DNA from: Thermoleophilia bacterium
GTDB lineage: Bacteria; Actinomycetota; Thermoleophilia; Gaiellales; Gaiellaceae
NCBI GenBank assembly: GCA_025929895.1
Contig: JAICPI010000002.1
Location: 29,745 to 93,744, forward strand
Reading direction: 5' to 3'
Length of the DNA stretch: 64,000 bases
Shown: positions 1 to 7,821 of the stretch, piece by piece
How the letters are laid out: every line of letters begins with the position of its first letter
Position numbering within the stretch: position 1 is the first letter of the stretch
Position numbers and translations under genes: made by a program
Notes under the pieces: model-generated
What the model was told of the DNA's origin: nothing
The model's input: the letters and a program-made list of their open reading frames with translations, nothing else
The model's database searches: none

Positions 1-539
1 TGCACGCGGTCGACGTGGCCGACCACCTCCTCGAGCACCTCGCGAATGTGCGCCGAGCCCACGTAGACCGCCGCGGCGTCGCGCAGGCTCTCGCGACCCC
101 AGCCCTCGAGCTCCGCGTTGCCGCGCATCGAGTACTCGAGCTCCGAGCCGTGGGCCTTGACCGCGTAGCGCGCCCCGCTTGCGGCGCCGACGGGACCGCC
201 GAGCAGCACGTGGTTGGCGAAGACGAGGTCCGCGGGCAGGAGCTCGCGCACGGCGGCAGCGTTCGCCTCGACGTACGCGTCGCGCTCCTCGGAGCTCAGG
301 TCCTGGAGCAGCCTCGCGTCGAGCCCTTCGTAGCGGTCGAGCACGAACACCGGCAGGAGCCTGCCGATCCCCGGTCGCAGGACCTGCGCGCCGCCGAGGT
401 CGAACCGTTCCGGATGCGGCTCCTGGCAGAGGACCGTGACGTCGTGCCCGGCGCGCGCCCACTCGCGGACGAGCGCCTGCGTGTAGATGTTCGAGCCGGT
501 GCCGCTGAGCAGGTAGCCGTGCCACACGAGGATCCGCAC
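1..539 (-). CDS. Glycosyltransferase family 4 (GT-B fold), N-terminal part, cut by window edge
   Basis: The minus strand reads from a GTG at 539 down to base 1 with no stop, so only about the first 180 residues are present. The protein opens VRILVWHGYLLSGTGSNIYT, the strand, glycine-rich loop and helix typical of the first Rossmann domain of GT4-type glycosyltransferases. It continues with AGHDVTVLCQEPHPERF and a later AVKAHGSELEYS segment (KxHGSE), also usual in this family. Such enzymes move a sugar from a nucleotide donor to a lipid, glycan or small acceptor in the cytoplasm; the C-terminal donor-binding half lies outside the window, so the substrate cannot be judged. The gene starts 10 bases after the rex stop on the same strand and is probably co-transcribed with it. 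GTG is chosen because the conserved first strand begins directly there. Confidence 0.75.
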   Translation of the reverse strand, partial: MRILVWHGYLLSGTGSNIYTQALVREWARAGHDVTVLCQEPHPERFDLGGAQVLRPGIGRLLPVFVLDRYEGLDARLLQDLSSEERDAYVEANAAAVRELLPADLVFANHVLLGGPVGAASGARYAVKAHGSELEYSMRGNAELEGWGRESLRDAAAVYVGSAHIREVLEEVVGHVDRV

Positions 540-549
540 GGCGGCCGGC

Positions 550-1170
550 TCAGGTCAGATGGAAGTAGAGCGCGTGGAGGAGCTCGACGGCGGGATTCGA
601 CGTGTGCACCTGTACGTCGTGCGGCACGTCCAGGAGCGCTTCTGAGTAGTTGAAGATGATCCGAACGCCGGACGCGACGAGCTCGTCCGTGACGCGCTGC
701 GCGCTGTCGGCGGGCACGGCCACGACGCCGACGATGATGTTCTTCTCCCGTACCGCCGGCGCGAGCTGCGCGTAGTCGCTGACGCTGAGGTTCCCGATCG
801 GCCGGCCGACCTTCTCGGGGTCGACGTCGAAGATCGCCGCGATGTTGATCCCGTGCTCCGCGAAGATCGGGGAGCTCGCGATCGCCTGGCCGAGCCTGCC
901 CGCGCCGACGAGCGCGATGTTGTGCTGCCCCTGCGTGCGAAGGATCTTGCGAATCTCGCCGAGCAGCGACTCGATGTTGTAGCCGACGCCCCGCTTGCCG
1001 AACTTGCCGAACGCGGAGAGGTCGCGGCGGATCTGCGTCGCGTTGATGTTCGTGTAGTCGGAGATCTCCTGCGAGGAGATCCGCTCCTTGCCCATCTTCT
1101 TCGCCTGCGTCAGCACCTGGAGGTACCGCGAGAGCCGGGCGGCGACGCCGACGGTGAGCCGATCAGCCAC
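550..1170 (-). CDS. rex: Redox-sensing transcriptional repressor Rex
   Basis: This 206-residue protein matches Rex along its length. The N-terminal winged helix includes RYLQVLTQAKKMGKERISSQ and NINATQIRRDLSAFGKFGKR, the DNA-recognition part. The C-terminal Rossmann domain contains the NAD(H)-binding motif VGAGRLGQAI and FDVDPEKVGRPI. Rex represses respiratory and fermentation genes and leaves DNA when NADH binds. The frame stays open further upstream, but the added residues are arginine-rich and unlike Rex, so I chose the GTG at 1168-1170 (VADRLTVGVAARLSRYLQ). No good ribosome binding site precedes it. Three copies of TG(G/T)CACAA lie upstream and could be operator half-sites. The glutaredoxin-like gene and the dehydrogenase precede it on the same strand, so read-through from them is possible. 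Confidence 0.93.
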   Translation of the reverse strand: MADRLTVGVAARLSRYLQVLTQAKKMGKERISSQEISDYTNINATQIRRDLSAFGKFGKRGVGYNIESLLGEIRKILRTQGQHNIALVGAGRLGQAIASSPIFAEHGINIAAIFDVDPEKVGRPIGNLSVSDYAQLAPAVREKNIIVGVVAVPADSAQRVTDELVASGVRIIFNYSEALLDVPHDVQVHTSNPAVELLHALYFHLT

Positions 1171-1246
1171 TTTGTGACACCGCTGACCATTGTGCCAGCG
1201 GCCTGTGGAGCGGCGTGGGAGAACCGTCAGCGGGAACTTTGTGCCA
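1171..1246. promoter_or_regulatory. Three direct copies of TTGTG(A/C)CA upstream of rex (possible operator half-sites)
   Basis: On the plus strand TTTGTGACA (1171-1179), ATTGTGCCA (1189-1197) and TTTGTGCCA (1238-1246) repeat in direct orientation just before the rex start. Known Rex operators are inverted TTGTGA/TCACAA pairs, and no inverted pair is present, so an autoregulatory role is only a suggestion. The first copy abuts the GTG start codon. Confidence 0.3.
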
Positions 1247-1463
1247 GCTTGCGGCGCAGCGCCACCGGATCGACGAAGTACACGAACGCGCGCTCGGCGT
1301 CGATCTCGACGACGGGAAGCCACTCGCGGTAGGCCGCCTCGAGCGCGTCGTCGCCGCCGATGTCGACCTCCTCGAATGCGTCCCCTAACTCCTCGCGCAG
1401 CACCTCGCGAGCCTTCTCGCAGAGATGGCAGCCCTCGGCGTGGTAGAGACGAACGTCAGGGAT
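1227..1463 (-). CDS. Glutaredoxin-like (DUF836-type) thiol protein with apparent ATC start
   Basis: The minus strand encodes about 78 residues beginning (M)PDVRLYHAEGCHLCEKARE, with a CHLC redox motif at residues 12-15, then FEEVDIGGDDALEAAYREWL, PVVEID and FVDPVALRRKLAQ. This is a compact thioredoxin fold as in glutaredoxin/DUF836 proteins, and PVV gives the expected cis-proline near the active site. No ATG, GTG or TTG lies in this frame ahead of the CHLC motif. The family's usual start matches the ATC at 1461-1463, followed by Pro-Asp-Val as in homologues that begin MPxVxLY. The frame overlaps the last 8 bases of the dehydrogenase gene, suggesting translational coupling. A sequencing error that removed a normal start is the alternative. 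Its likely role is disulfide reduction in the cytoplasm. Confidence 0.7.
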   Translation of the reverse strand: MPDVRLYHAEGCHLCEKAREVLREELGDAFEEVDIGGDDALEAAYREWLPVVEIDAERAFVYFVDPVALRRKLAQSSR

Positions 1464-2733
1464 AAATGCCGCGGGTGACGGTTGCTTCTGCGACGCGCTG
1501 CACGGCCAGGCCGTACGCCGCGATCCGCATCGACGTCTGGCGCGTCTCGTACGTGGCCCAGGTCTCGTTGAACGCGCGGGTGACGATGTCGTTCAGCTTC
1601 GCGTTGACCTCGTCCTCCTTCCAGAAGTACTCCTGGAGGCCCTGGACCCACTCGAAGTACGAGACGATCACGCCGCCGGCATTCGCGAGCACGTCCGGCA
1701 GGATCAGCACGCCGTTCTGCTCGAGGATCTCGTCTGCGCTCGGGGTCACGGGGCCGTTTGCGCCCTCGACGACGATCTTCGTCTTGATCCGGTCGGCGTT
1801 CGACTCGTTGATCACCTGCTCGAGCGCGCACGGCGCGAGCACGTCGCACTCGAGCAGGAGCAGGTCGTCGTTCGAGATGGGCTCCGTGTCGCGCAGGCCG
1901 CCCAGCGTCCCGTGCTCGCGCTTGTGCGCAAAGGCCGCCTCCACGTCGATGCCCTTCGGGTTGTGGACGCCGCCGCCGGAGTCGGACATCGCCACGACCG
2001 TCGCACCGTCCTGCGCGACGAAGCGCGCAAGGTAGCTGCCGACGTTGCCGAAGCCCTGGATCGCGACCGTCGCCCCGTTCAGGCTCAGCTCGCGCTTGCG
2101 CGCGGCGCCGCGCAGCACGTAGAGCGCGCCGCGGGCGGTCGCCTCCTCGCGGCCGAGCGAGCCGCCGATCGCGAGCGGCTTGCCGGTGACGACGCCGAGG
2201 ACGGAATGGCCCTTGTTCATCGAGTAGGTGTCGAAGATCCAGGCCATCACGCGCGCGTCCGTGCCGACGTCGGGCGCGGGGATGTCCTTCTCCGGGCCGA
2301 TCTCGTTGATGATCTCGCTCGTGAACCGGCGCGTCATGCGCTCGAGCTCACGACGGGAGAGGGACTTCGGGTCGACGACGACGCCGCCCTTCGCGCCGCC
2401 GAAGGGGATGTTCGCGAGCGCGCACTTCCACGTCATCCACATCGCGAGCGCCTTGACCTCGTCGAGCGTGACGTCCGGGTGGTAGCGGATGCCGCCCTTC
2501 GACGGGCCGCGCGCGATGTTGTGCGTGACGCGGTAGCCGGCGAAGACCTTCGTGCTCCCGTCGTCCATCTGGGTCGGGATCGAGACCTCGACGGCCTTCT
2601 TGCACCGCGAGAGGACGTTGATCAGGTTGTCGTCGATCCCGAACGTGTCGCCGACGCGGCGAAGCTGCGCCTGCGCGATCCCGAACGGGTTCTCGCGCAG
2701 GTGCGAGACGGGCGCTTCTTGCAGAGTCGTCAA
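1456..2733 (-). CDS. gdhA: Glu/Leu/Phe/Val dehydrogenase (probable NAD(P)-glutamate dehydrogenase)
   Basis: The 425-residue protein has the full Glu/Leu/Phe/Val dehydrogenase layout: a substrate domain with RVTHNIARGPSKGGIRYHP and the catalytic-lysine motif GGAKGGVVVDP (Lys115), the PAPDVGTD segment near 153-160, and a Rossmann domain with GFGNVGS at 227-233. It interconverts an amino acid, most likely glutamate, and its 2-oxo acid, with ammonium and NAD(P). The length and GGIRYHPDV context fit catabolic hexameric glutamate dehydrogenases; leucine dehydrogenase is less likely. Translation starts at TTG, 7 bases after a strong AAGGAG site. A promoter-like TTGACG/TAGACT lies about 30 bases upstream, overlapping the end of the subtilase gene. 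The glutaredoxin-like gene overlaps its stop codon. Confidence 0.9.
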   Translation of the reverse strand: MTTLQEAPVSHLRENPFGIAQAQLRRVGDTFGIDDNLINVLSRCKKAVEVSIPTQMDDGSTKVFAGYRVTHNIARGPSKGGIRYHPDVTLDEVKALAMWMTWKCALANIPFGGAKGGVVVDPKSLSRRELERMTRRFTSEIINEIGPEKDIPAPDVGTDARVMAWIFDTYSMNKGHSVLGVVTGKPLAIGGSLGREEATARGALYVLRGAARKRELSLNGATVAIQGFGNVGSYLARFVAQDGATVVAMSDSGGGVHNPKGIDVEAAFAHKREHGTLGGLRDTEPISNDDLLLLECDVLAPCALEQVINESNADRIKTKIVVEGANGPVTPSADEILEQNGVLILPDVLANAGGVIVSYFEWVQGLQEYFWKEDEVNAKLNDIVTRAFNETWATYETRQTSMRIAAYGLAVQRVAEATVTRGIYP

Positions 2734-2760
2734 GGCACGCTCCTTGGTTCGCTGCGGGCG

Positions 2761-2787
2761 AGTCTAACCGCCTCGTGGCCGCGTCAA
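2761..2787 (-). promoter_or_regulatory. Probable promoter of the dehydrogenase operon
   Basis: On the minus strand TTGACG (2787-2782) is followed after 15 bases by TAGACT (2766-2761), 27 bases ahead of the TTG start. The spacer is short for a housekeeping sigma factor, but both boxes stand out in this GC-rich sequence. The -35 box overlaps the stop codon of the preceding protease gene. Confidence 0.4.
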
Positions 2788-5396
2788 CCGCGGATGCGGA
2801 ACCGCACGACCGCCCGGCTCGGCGGCCCGCCACGCTCGGTCGGCCAGCCCGTCAACCGCAGCCGGTAGCCGCCCCGCGCGAGCCGGTCGCCGTCCGGGGA
2901 GCGCCCCGTGATCCCGAGCGCGATGTGGCCCGGGATGAGGTCGCGCAGCCGGGCCAGGATGCCCAGGCGCTCGCCGTTCGCGCGCAGGAGCTCGACGTCG
3001 AGTCGCCGAACCGGGCGGATCTCCTCGCCGCCGGCGGTCCGGACGACCTTGCCCGCGCGCAGGGTGAGCAGCGCGGGCCGCTCGTCCGAGGGGCGAAACG
3101 CGTCGGACGAGAGCTGCACGGCGCCGAGCAGGTTCGTGGTCGGCCGGCCGAACGTGATCGCCCACGGCACGCGCAGCTGGTGCGTCCCGGAACCCTGGAA
3201 GACCACGTATCCCTCGGCGTGCTCGCTCCCGACGGGCTCGTCCGTCACGAGCGCCTGAACGAGAACGCGGCGCGTGCGCCCCGGACGCAGCGTGAAGCGG
3301 TCGGGGCGCACGGAGAACGAGATCGTCGCCGCGGCGCTCCGCCGGTTGACGACGCCGGCGCTGAGCACGAGCGGGCGGCTCGACACGTTGCGGACGTTGA
3401 CGCTCGTCGCCACCTGCCAGCCGACGTCGTCGGCGCGGCCGAGCGCGAGCGTCGTCGGCGACGTCGTGAACTCGGCTGCCGCGGCTGCCCCCAGATCGAG
3501 CAGGCCCGTCCCCTGCGCCGCGATCGAGCCGTCCGGCAGCGGTCGCGCGGTGTTGGCGAGCAGGCTCCGCAAGGCGCGCGCGTCGAGCGACGGCCGCGCG
3601 TGCGCGAGCAGCGCCGCCGCGCCGCCGACGACCGCGGCGGCGACGCTCGAGCCGTTGACGGTGCCGAAGCGCGACGTGCCGTCCGAGTTCGAGCCCGGCT
3701 CCGACGTCGCGATCCCGACTCCCTGCGCCACGAGGTCGGGCTTGACGCGGCCGTCGAACGCGAGCCCGCCCGAGGAGAACGCGGACACGCGCCTGAGTGC
3801 CGAGTTCGACCGCACGCGCAGCGACCCGATCGAGACGGCGGCGCGTGCGCCGGAGCGCAGCGTCTCGATCGCGGCCACGGCGGAGTGCCGGGGGATCCCG
3901 ACGACGGGGACGGCGACGTCCTCGTCGAGCCCGAGCGAGCCGCTCGGCATCGGCCCGGTGCCGTAGAGCACGACCGCGCCCGCGCCCGCGCGGGCCGCGT
4001 TCACGACCGCTTCCTGTGGCGCGTCGCCGGCGGGGATCAACGCCGCCTTCCCCGCCACCTTGCTGAACCCACCGGCGTCGAAGAACGACTCGATCTCCGC
4101 GGCCGCCCGGCTCGGGGCGGGGAGCCCGTCCAGCGGCGCGGCGAGCGGCAGGCTGAGCTGCGGACCGGGGCGTACGGCTCCGCCGAGCGGGACGCGGCCC
4201 TCGAACGCGAGCTGCAGGCCCGCCCTCACCGTCACGCGCACGTCGCGCTCGCGGCGGCGCAGGTCGACCGCGCCGACGGTGAGCGCGGTCGGCGCGCCGC
4301 CGGGGCCGGCGACGCTGCCGTAGTCCCGGAGGACGGCGCGCGAGGCGCCGAGCCCGTCGTTGCCGACGGGGGCGACGACGAGCGTGTCGAGGCGGAGCGC
4401 GCCGGCGACGGCCCTCGCGAGCGGCCCGTCCGCGAAGGCCGAGTACGGCTCGGCGACGCCGACGACGGCGATGCGGGCCGCGTCGTGCGTCGTGCCGTCG
4501 CCGTTCGGGTCGACCGCGCGCTCGAGCCCGGCCAGGATCTGGTCGGTGCGCGCGTAGACGGCGTACGCGCCGGAGGCGATCGGCTGCCAGCCCGCGATCC
4601 TGATCGGCAGCACCCAGGCGCCGGTCGCGACGCCCGTCAGGTTTGCCGGCCCGCTCGCTCCCACGATCACGCCCGCCAACTCGGTCCCGTGCCGCTCGAT
4701 CTGCGCCGCGTCGTCCGGCCGCACCGCCGCGAGCGCGGAGTCGCTGCCCCCGACGATGTCGACCCCGTCCCGGACGCGGCCGCGGAGGTACGGCTGCGCC
4801 CGATCGACCCCGGTGTCGAGGAGCGCGACCGTCACGCCTCGCCCGTCGAAGCCCGGCAGCGCGACGTCCAGGCGATGACCGCTCCCCGGTTGGAAGTCGC
4901 GCTCGTCGAGCAGCCTCGAGGACACGGACGCCGGGAACGCGGTCCGCACGGGGTAGACCCCCGCGACCTCCGGCAGCCTCTCGAGGATCGCGAGCGCTCG
5001 CGGGTCGAGCGCGGCGGAGAACCCCGCGACGACGCGCTCGAAGGTGTGGTCGGGCGTGACCGAGAGACCCTGCACGCCGAGCTTCGAGAGGACGAGCTGC
5101 TCGACCGACCGCGCCTGCGCGGTCCAGCGGCGCTGGTCGGCGTCCGCCGCGCGTCCGCCCGCCGCCGCGACCCGGTCCGCGACCGACGGCGTTCGCAGCA
5201 GCACGATCATCCGCTGTCCGATCGCGACCCGCGGCCGTGCCGAGCCCGCGAGCCCTGCCCACGAGACCGCGGCGCCGTCGTCGGCGGCGCGAGAGTCCGA
5301 CCCCCCACCCGACGCGACGAGGATCAGCGTGACCGCGAGCGCGACGAGCGTGAGCGGCCAGACGTGGGACGTCTCAGGCAGCCGAGGCGTAGGCAT
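2784..5396 (-). CDS. Secreted subtilisin-like (S8) serine protease with PA-type insert
   Basis: An 870-residue exported protease. An N-terminal hydrophobic stretch (VWPLTLVALAVTLILVASGG) is a signal peptide or anchor, followed by an inhibitor-like prodomain to about residue 150. The peptidase S8 core shows Asp194 in VALLDTGVD, His236 in IERHGTELAGV, the oxyanion Asn346 in APVGNDG and Ser584 in VNGSSVAAAV (Ser replaces the Thr of the usual GTSxA). Between Asn and Ser lies a PA-like insert (about 430-520, GAGAVVLYGTGP), typical of large extracellular subtilases. After about residue 640 come beta-sandwich segments like the Fn3-type tail of such enzymes. The start used (ATG at 5394-5396) overlaps the end of tsaD by 23 bases, so translation probably couples to the tsa operon; an in-frame ATG 9 bases upstream is also possible. 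It should degrade proteins outside the cell. Confidence 0.88.
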   Translation of the reverse strand: MPTPRLPETSHVWPLTLVALAVTLILVASGGGSDSRAADDGAAVSWAGLAGSARPRVAIGQRMIVLLRTPSVADRVAAAGGRAADADQRRWTAQARSVEQLVLSKLGVQGLSVTPDHTFERVVAGFSAALDPRALAILERLPEVAGVYPVRTAFPASVSSRLLDERDFQPGSGHRLDVALPGFDGRGVTVALLDTGVDRAQPYLRGRVRDGVDIVGGSDSALAAVRPDDAAQIERHGTELAGVIVGASGPANLTGVATGAWVLPIRIAGWQPIASGAYAVYARTDQILAGLERAVDPNGDGTTHDAARIAVVGVAEPYSAFADGPLARAVAGALRLDTLVVAPVGNDGLGASRAVLRDYGSVAGPGGAPTALTVGAVDLRRRERDVRVTVRAGLQLAFEGRVPLGGAVRPGPQLSLPLAAPLDGLPAPSRAAAEIESFFDAGGFSKVAGKAALIPAGDAPQEAVVNAARAGAGAVVLYGTGPMPSGSLGLDEDVAVPVVGIPRHSAVAAIETLRSGARAAVSIGSLRVRSNSALRRVSAFSSGGLAFDGRVKPDLVAQGVGIATSEPGSNSDGTSRFGTVNGSSVAAAVVGGAAALLAHARPSLDARALRSLLANTARPLPDGSIAAQGTGLLDLGAAAAAEFTTSPTTLALGRADDVGWQVATSVNVRNVSSRPLVLSAGVVNRRSAAATISFSVRPDRFTLRPGRTRRVLVQALVTDEPVGSEHAEGYVVFQGSGTHQLRVPWAITFGRPTTNLLGAVQLSSDAFRPSDERPALLTLRAGKVVRTAGGEEIRPVRRLDVELLRANGERLGILARLRDLIPGHIALGITGRSPDGDRLARGGYRLRLTGWPTERGGPPSRAVVRFRIRG

Positions 5397-6339
5397 CCAG
5401 GGCAAGGTAACGCGGATAGGGGAGGGCCTCCACCCACCGGGCCGCGGACGCGATCATCGCCGCGTTGTCCGTGCAGAGCGGCAGCGGGGCGGCCCTCGCC
5501 CACGGCAGCGAGGCGCGGAGCTCCGAGTTCGCCGCCACGCCGCCCACGACCGCGACCCGCTCGGCGCCGATGAGCTCCGCCGCGGCCTCGGTCCGTTCGA
5601 CGAGCGCGCGGACGAGCGCCCTCTGGTAGCTCGCGGCGAGATCGGCGCGCCGGCGGTCGAGCTCTTCCGCGGAAAGCTTGCGGACCGCGTAGAGCAACGA
5701 GGTCTTGACCCCCGAGAACGAGAAGTCGAGGCCGGGGACGCGCGCGACGGGGAACTCGAACGCGCCGGGGTCCCCCTCACGCGCGAGCGCGTCGATCGCC
5801 GCCCCTCCCGGATAGCCGAGCCCGAGCAGCCGCGCTCCCTTGTCGAACGCCTCCCCGACCGCGTCGTCGAGCGTCCGTCCGAGCACGCGCGTCGACGAGT
5901 GGCTGCGCACGTCGAGGAGCGAGGTGTGGCCCCCGCTCGCGAGCAGGCACACGAACGGCGGCTCGAAGGGGTGCGGCTCGAGGTAGAGCGACGCGACGTG
6001 TCCGTCCAGGTGGTCGACCGGAGCGAGCGGGAGGCGCCGCGACCACGCGAGCGCCTTCGCCGCCGAGACGCCGACGAGCAGCGCGCCGACGAGGCCCGGG
6101 CCCCGCGTCACGGCGACGAGCTCGACCTCGTCGAGCGACGTCCCTGCGTCGTCGAGGGCGCGCCGGACCACCGGGAGCACGAGCTCGAGGTGACGGCGCG
6201 ACGCGATCTCCGGCACCACGCCGCCGAACTCCGCGTGCAGCTCGGCCTGCGACGCGACGACGTTCGAGCCGATCTCGCCTGCGCGCGTCACGATCGCGGC
6301 GGCCGTCTCGTCGCACGACGTCTCGATTCCGAGGATCAC
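5374..6339 (-). CDS. tsaD: tRNA N6-adenosine threonylcarbamoyltransferase TsaD
   Basis: The 321-residue protein begins VILGIETSCDETAAAIV, the nucleotide-binding opening of TsaD/Kae1, and carries the metal-binding histidine motif in PVDHLDGHVASLYLE, followed by CLLASGGHTSL, GEAFDKGARLLGLGYPGG and GVAANSELR. TsaD transfers threonylcarbamoyl from its adenylate to A37 of ANN-decoding tRNAs, working with TsaB and TsaE, both encoded just upstream. The frame continues 10 codons further upstream, but the GTG at 6337-6339 fits the family start and overlaps the rimI stop in a GTGA junction. The protease gene overlaps its end. No key motif is missing. Confidence 0.96.
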   Translation of the reverse strand: MILGIETSCDETAAAIVTRAGEIGSNVVASQAELHAEFGGVVPEIASRRHLELVLPVVRRALDDAGTSLDEVELVAVTRGPGLVGALLVGVSAAKALAWSRRLPLAPVDHLDGHVASLYLEPHPFEPPFVCLLASGGHTSLLDVRSHSSTRVLGRTLDDAVGEAFDKGARLLGLGYPGGAAIDALAREGDPGAFEFPVARVPGLDFSFSGVKTSLLYAVRKLSAEELDRRRADLAASYQRALVRALVERTEAAAELIGAERVAVVGGVAANSELRASLPWARAAPLPLCTDNAAMIASAARWVEALPYPRYLALDAYASAA

Positions 6340-6794
6340 GCGACCGCCTGTGGTTGAGGATCGCGCCACATGATCAGCGCGTCTTCCCTGTTGTCGGTGT
6401 AGTAGCCGCGGCGGATCCCGCGCGGCTGGAAGCCGAGGCGCTGGTAGAGCTCGATCGCCGCGTTGTTCGAGACGCGCACCTCGAGCGTGTAGCCGCGCCG
6501 GCCGTCTCCCGCCGTCAGGTCGAACAGGCGCTCGAGGAGGGTGGTCGCGACGCCGGCACGCCGTCGGTTCGGGTCGACCGCGATGTTCATCACGTGCCAG
6601 GCGTCGACGTAGCGCGAGACGATCAGGTAGCCGACGAGCTCACCCGTGTCGGTCTCGAACGCGCCGATGCAGACCGACGAGGCCTTCGCGAGCTCGCCCG
6701 CGAACATCGAGCGCGACCACGGAGTCGAGTACGAGTCGCGCTCGATCGCCTCGATCGCGGCGAGGTCGCGGAGCTCGAGCTTCCGGATCGTCAC
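6336..6794 (-). CDS. rimI: GNAT acetyltransferase RimI (ribosomal protein bS18 N-alpha-acetyltransferase)
   Basis: The 152-residue protein has the GNAT fold of RimI: VTIRKLELRDLAAIEAIERD, SRSMFAGELA, the beta4 strand HVMNIAVDPNRRRAGVATTL with the acetyl-CoA pyrophosphate loop (RRRAGVA), and the C-terminal EVRVSNNAAIELYQRLGF block followed by YYTDNREDALIMW. RimI acetylates the N-terminus of ribosomal protein S18. Its place between tsaB and tsaD is the standard arrangement and separates it from other GNAT enzymes. The GTG at 6792-6794 overlaps the tsaB stop by 4 bases, and its own stop overlaps the tsaD start in the same way. The longer open frame upstream is arginine-rich and not used. Confidence 0.93.
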   Translation of the reverse strand: MTIRKLELRDLAAIEAIERDSYSTPWSRSMFAGELAKASSVCIGAFETDTGELVGYLIVSRYVDAWHVMNIAVDPNRRRAGVATTLLERLFDLTAGDGRRGYTLEVRVSNNAAIELYQRLGFQPRGIRRGYYTDNREDALIMWRDPQPQAVA

Positions 6795-7381
6795 GTTCGC
6801 GCCTTCCGCGCGTCCGGGATGCGCAGGTAGATCGGCTCCACGTCCTCGGCCGCGCCGAAGCGCTGCGCCAGCTGCGCATGGAACCGTGCGCGCGGGAGGT
6901 GCGCCTCGTCCTCGTCGGGCGCGACCTCGCCGCCGTGCTCCTCGAACGTGACGCGGTAGCGGACGGCGCCGTTGCCGACGAGCAGCCGCCCGGACGCCGC
7001 GACGTCCTCGGGACGGCACACCAGCGCCTCGCCGTCGAGCACGAACACCTCGCCCCGGCGCGCGTCGACCACCGGCAGCGCTCCGGGAGAGCCCGCCGCG
7101 AGCGCCGCGAGCGTCGACACCCCCGCCACCGGCACCCCGAGCGAGAGCGAGAGCGCACGCGCATACGCGAGGCCCATGCGGACCCCCGTGAAGCTGCCGG
7201 GCCCCGTGCCGACGACGATGCCCTCGAGCTGCGTCGCGCGCACGCCGCCGCGCCGCAGGAGCGCGTCGACGTCCTCCAGCACCCCGACCGGCCGGGACCT
7301 GAGCTCGCCGAGCACCTCTCCGTCCCAGACGAGCGCGCTGGTCGCGACGTCCGTGGCCGTGTCGAACGCGATCGTGAGCAT
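6791..7381 (-). CDS. tsaB: tRNA threonylcarbamoyladenosine biosynthesis protein TsaB
   Basis: A 196-residue protein starting MLTIAFDTATDVATSALVWD, the ASKHA-fold opening shared with TsaD, and containing the hallmark GTGPGSFTGVRMGLAYARAL and a later LPVVDARRGEVF. TsaB is the inactive-paralogue scaffold that pairs with TsaD in t6A synthesis. The C-terminal half is short and variable, as in other TsaB proteins. Its ATG overlaps the tsaE stop by one base (TGATG), so tsaE, tsaB, rimI and tsaD form one tightly coupled operon. Confidence 0.94.
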   Translation of the reverse strand: MLTIAFDTATDVATSALVWDGEVLGELRSRPVGVLEDVDALLRRGGVRATQLEGIVVGTGPGSFTGVRMGLAYARALSLSLGVPVAGVSTLAALAAGSPGALPVVDARRGEVFVLDGEALVCRPEDVAASGRLLVGNGAVRYRVTFEEHGGEVAPDEDEAHLPRARFHAQLAQRFGAAEDVEPIYLRIPDARKART

Positions 7382-7809
7382 CAGGAGAGCTCCTGCAAAA
7401 GCGTGGGTTCCGGCGACTCGAGCTCGATCATCCGCCGCTGCTCGTCAATGTGACGTAAACGGACGCGCACGCGCGGGGCCGGCAGTGCATCCTCGCCGGC
7501 CTCGGGCCACTCGACGAACGCGATCGTGCCGTCGAAGTACGGCTCGAGGTCCCCCCACTCCGCCGCCGTGACCCCCGCGAACCGGTAGAGATCGAGGTGC
7601 GCGACGCCGTCGTAGCGGTGGCCGACCGTGAACGTCGGGCTCGTGACCGGCTGCGTGACGCCGAGCGCACGGCAGGCCCCGCGCACGAACGTCGTCTTGC
7701 CGCTGCCGAGCTCCCCGGAGACCGTGACGACGTCGCCCGGCCGCAGCAGCCGGGCGAGCCGGCCCGCGACGGCCTCCGTCTCCGCGGGAGACGAGCTCGT
7801 GATCTGCAC
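7381..7809 (-). CDS. tsaE: tRNA threonylcarbamoyladenosine biosynthesis ATPase TsaE
   Basis: The 142-residue protein contains a Walker A motif in VSGELGSGKTTFVRGACRAL (GELGSGKTT), then VTSPTFTVGHRY with the conserved SPTF, HLDLYRF, and FVEWPE near residue 100. These are the standard TsaE landmarks. It hydrolyses ATP to cycle the TsaB-TsaD complex. The start is GTG at 7807-7809 (residues MQITSSSPAETEAVAGRLA), 12 bases after the uracil-DNA glycosylase stop, so that gene probably heads the transcript. Confidence 0.94.
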   Translation of the reverse strand: MQITSSSPAETEAVAGRLARLLRPGDVVTVSGELGSGKTTFVRGACRALGVTQPVTSPTFTVGHRYDGVAHLDLYRFAGVTAAEWGDLEPYFDGTIAFVEWPEAGEDALPAPRVRVRLRHIDEQRRMIELESPEPTLLQELS

Positions 7810-7821
7810 GAGGCGTAGTTT

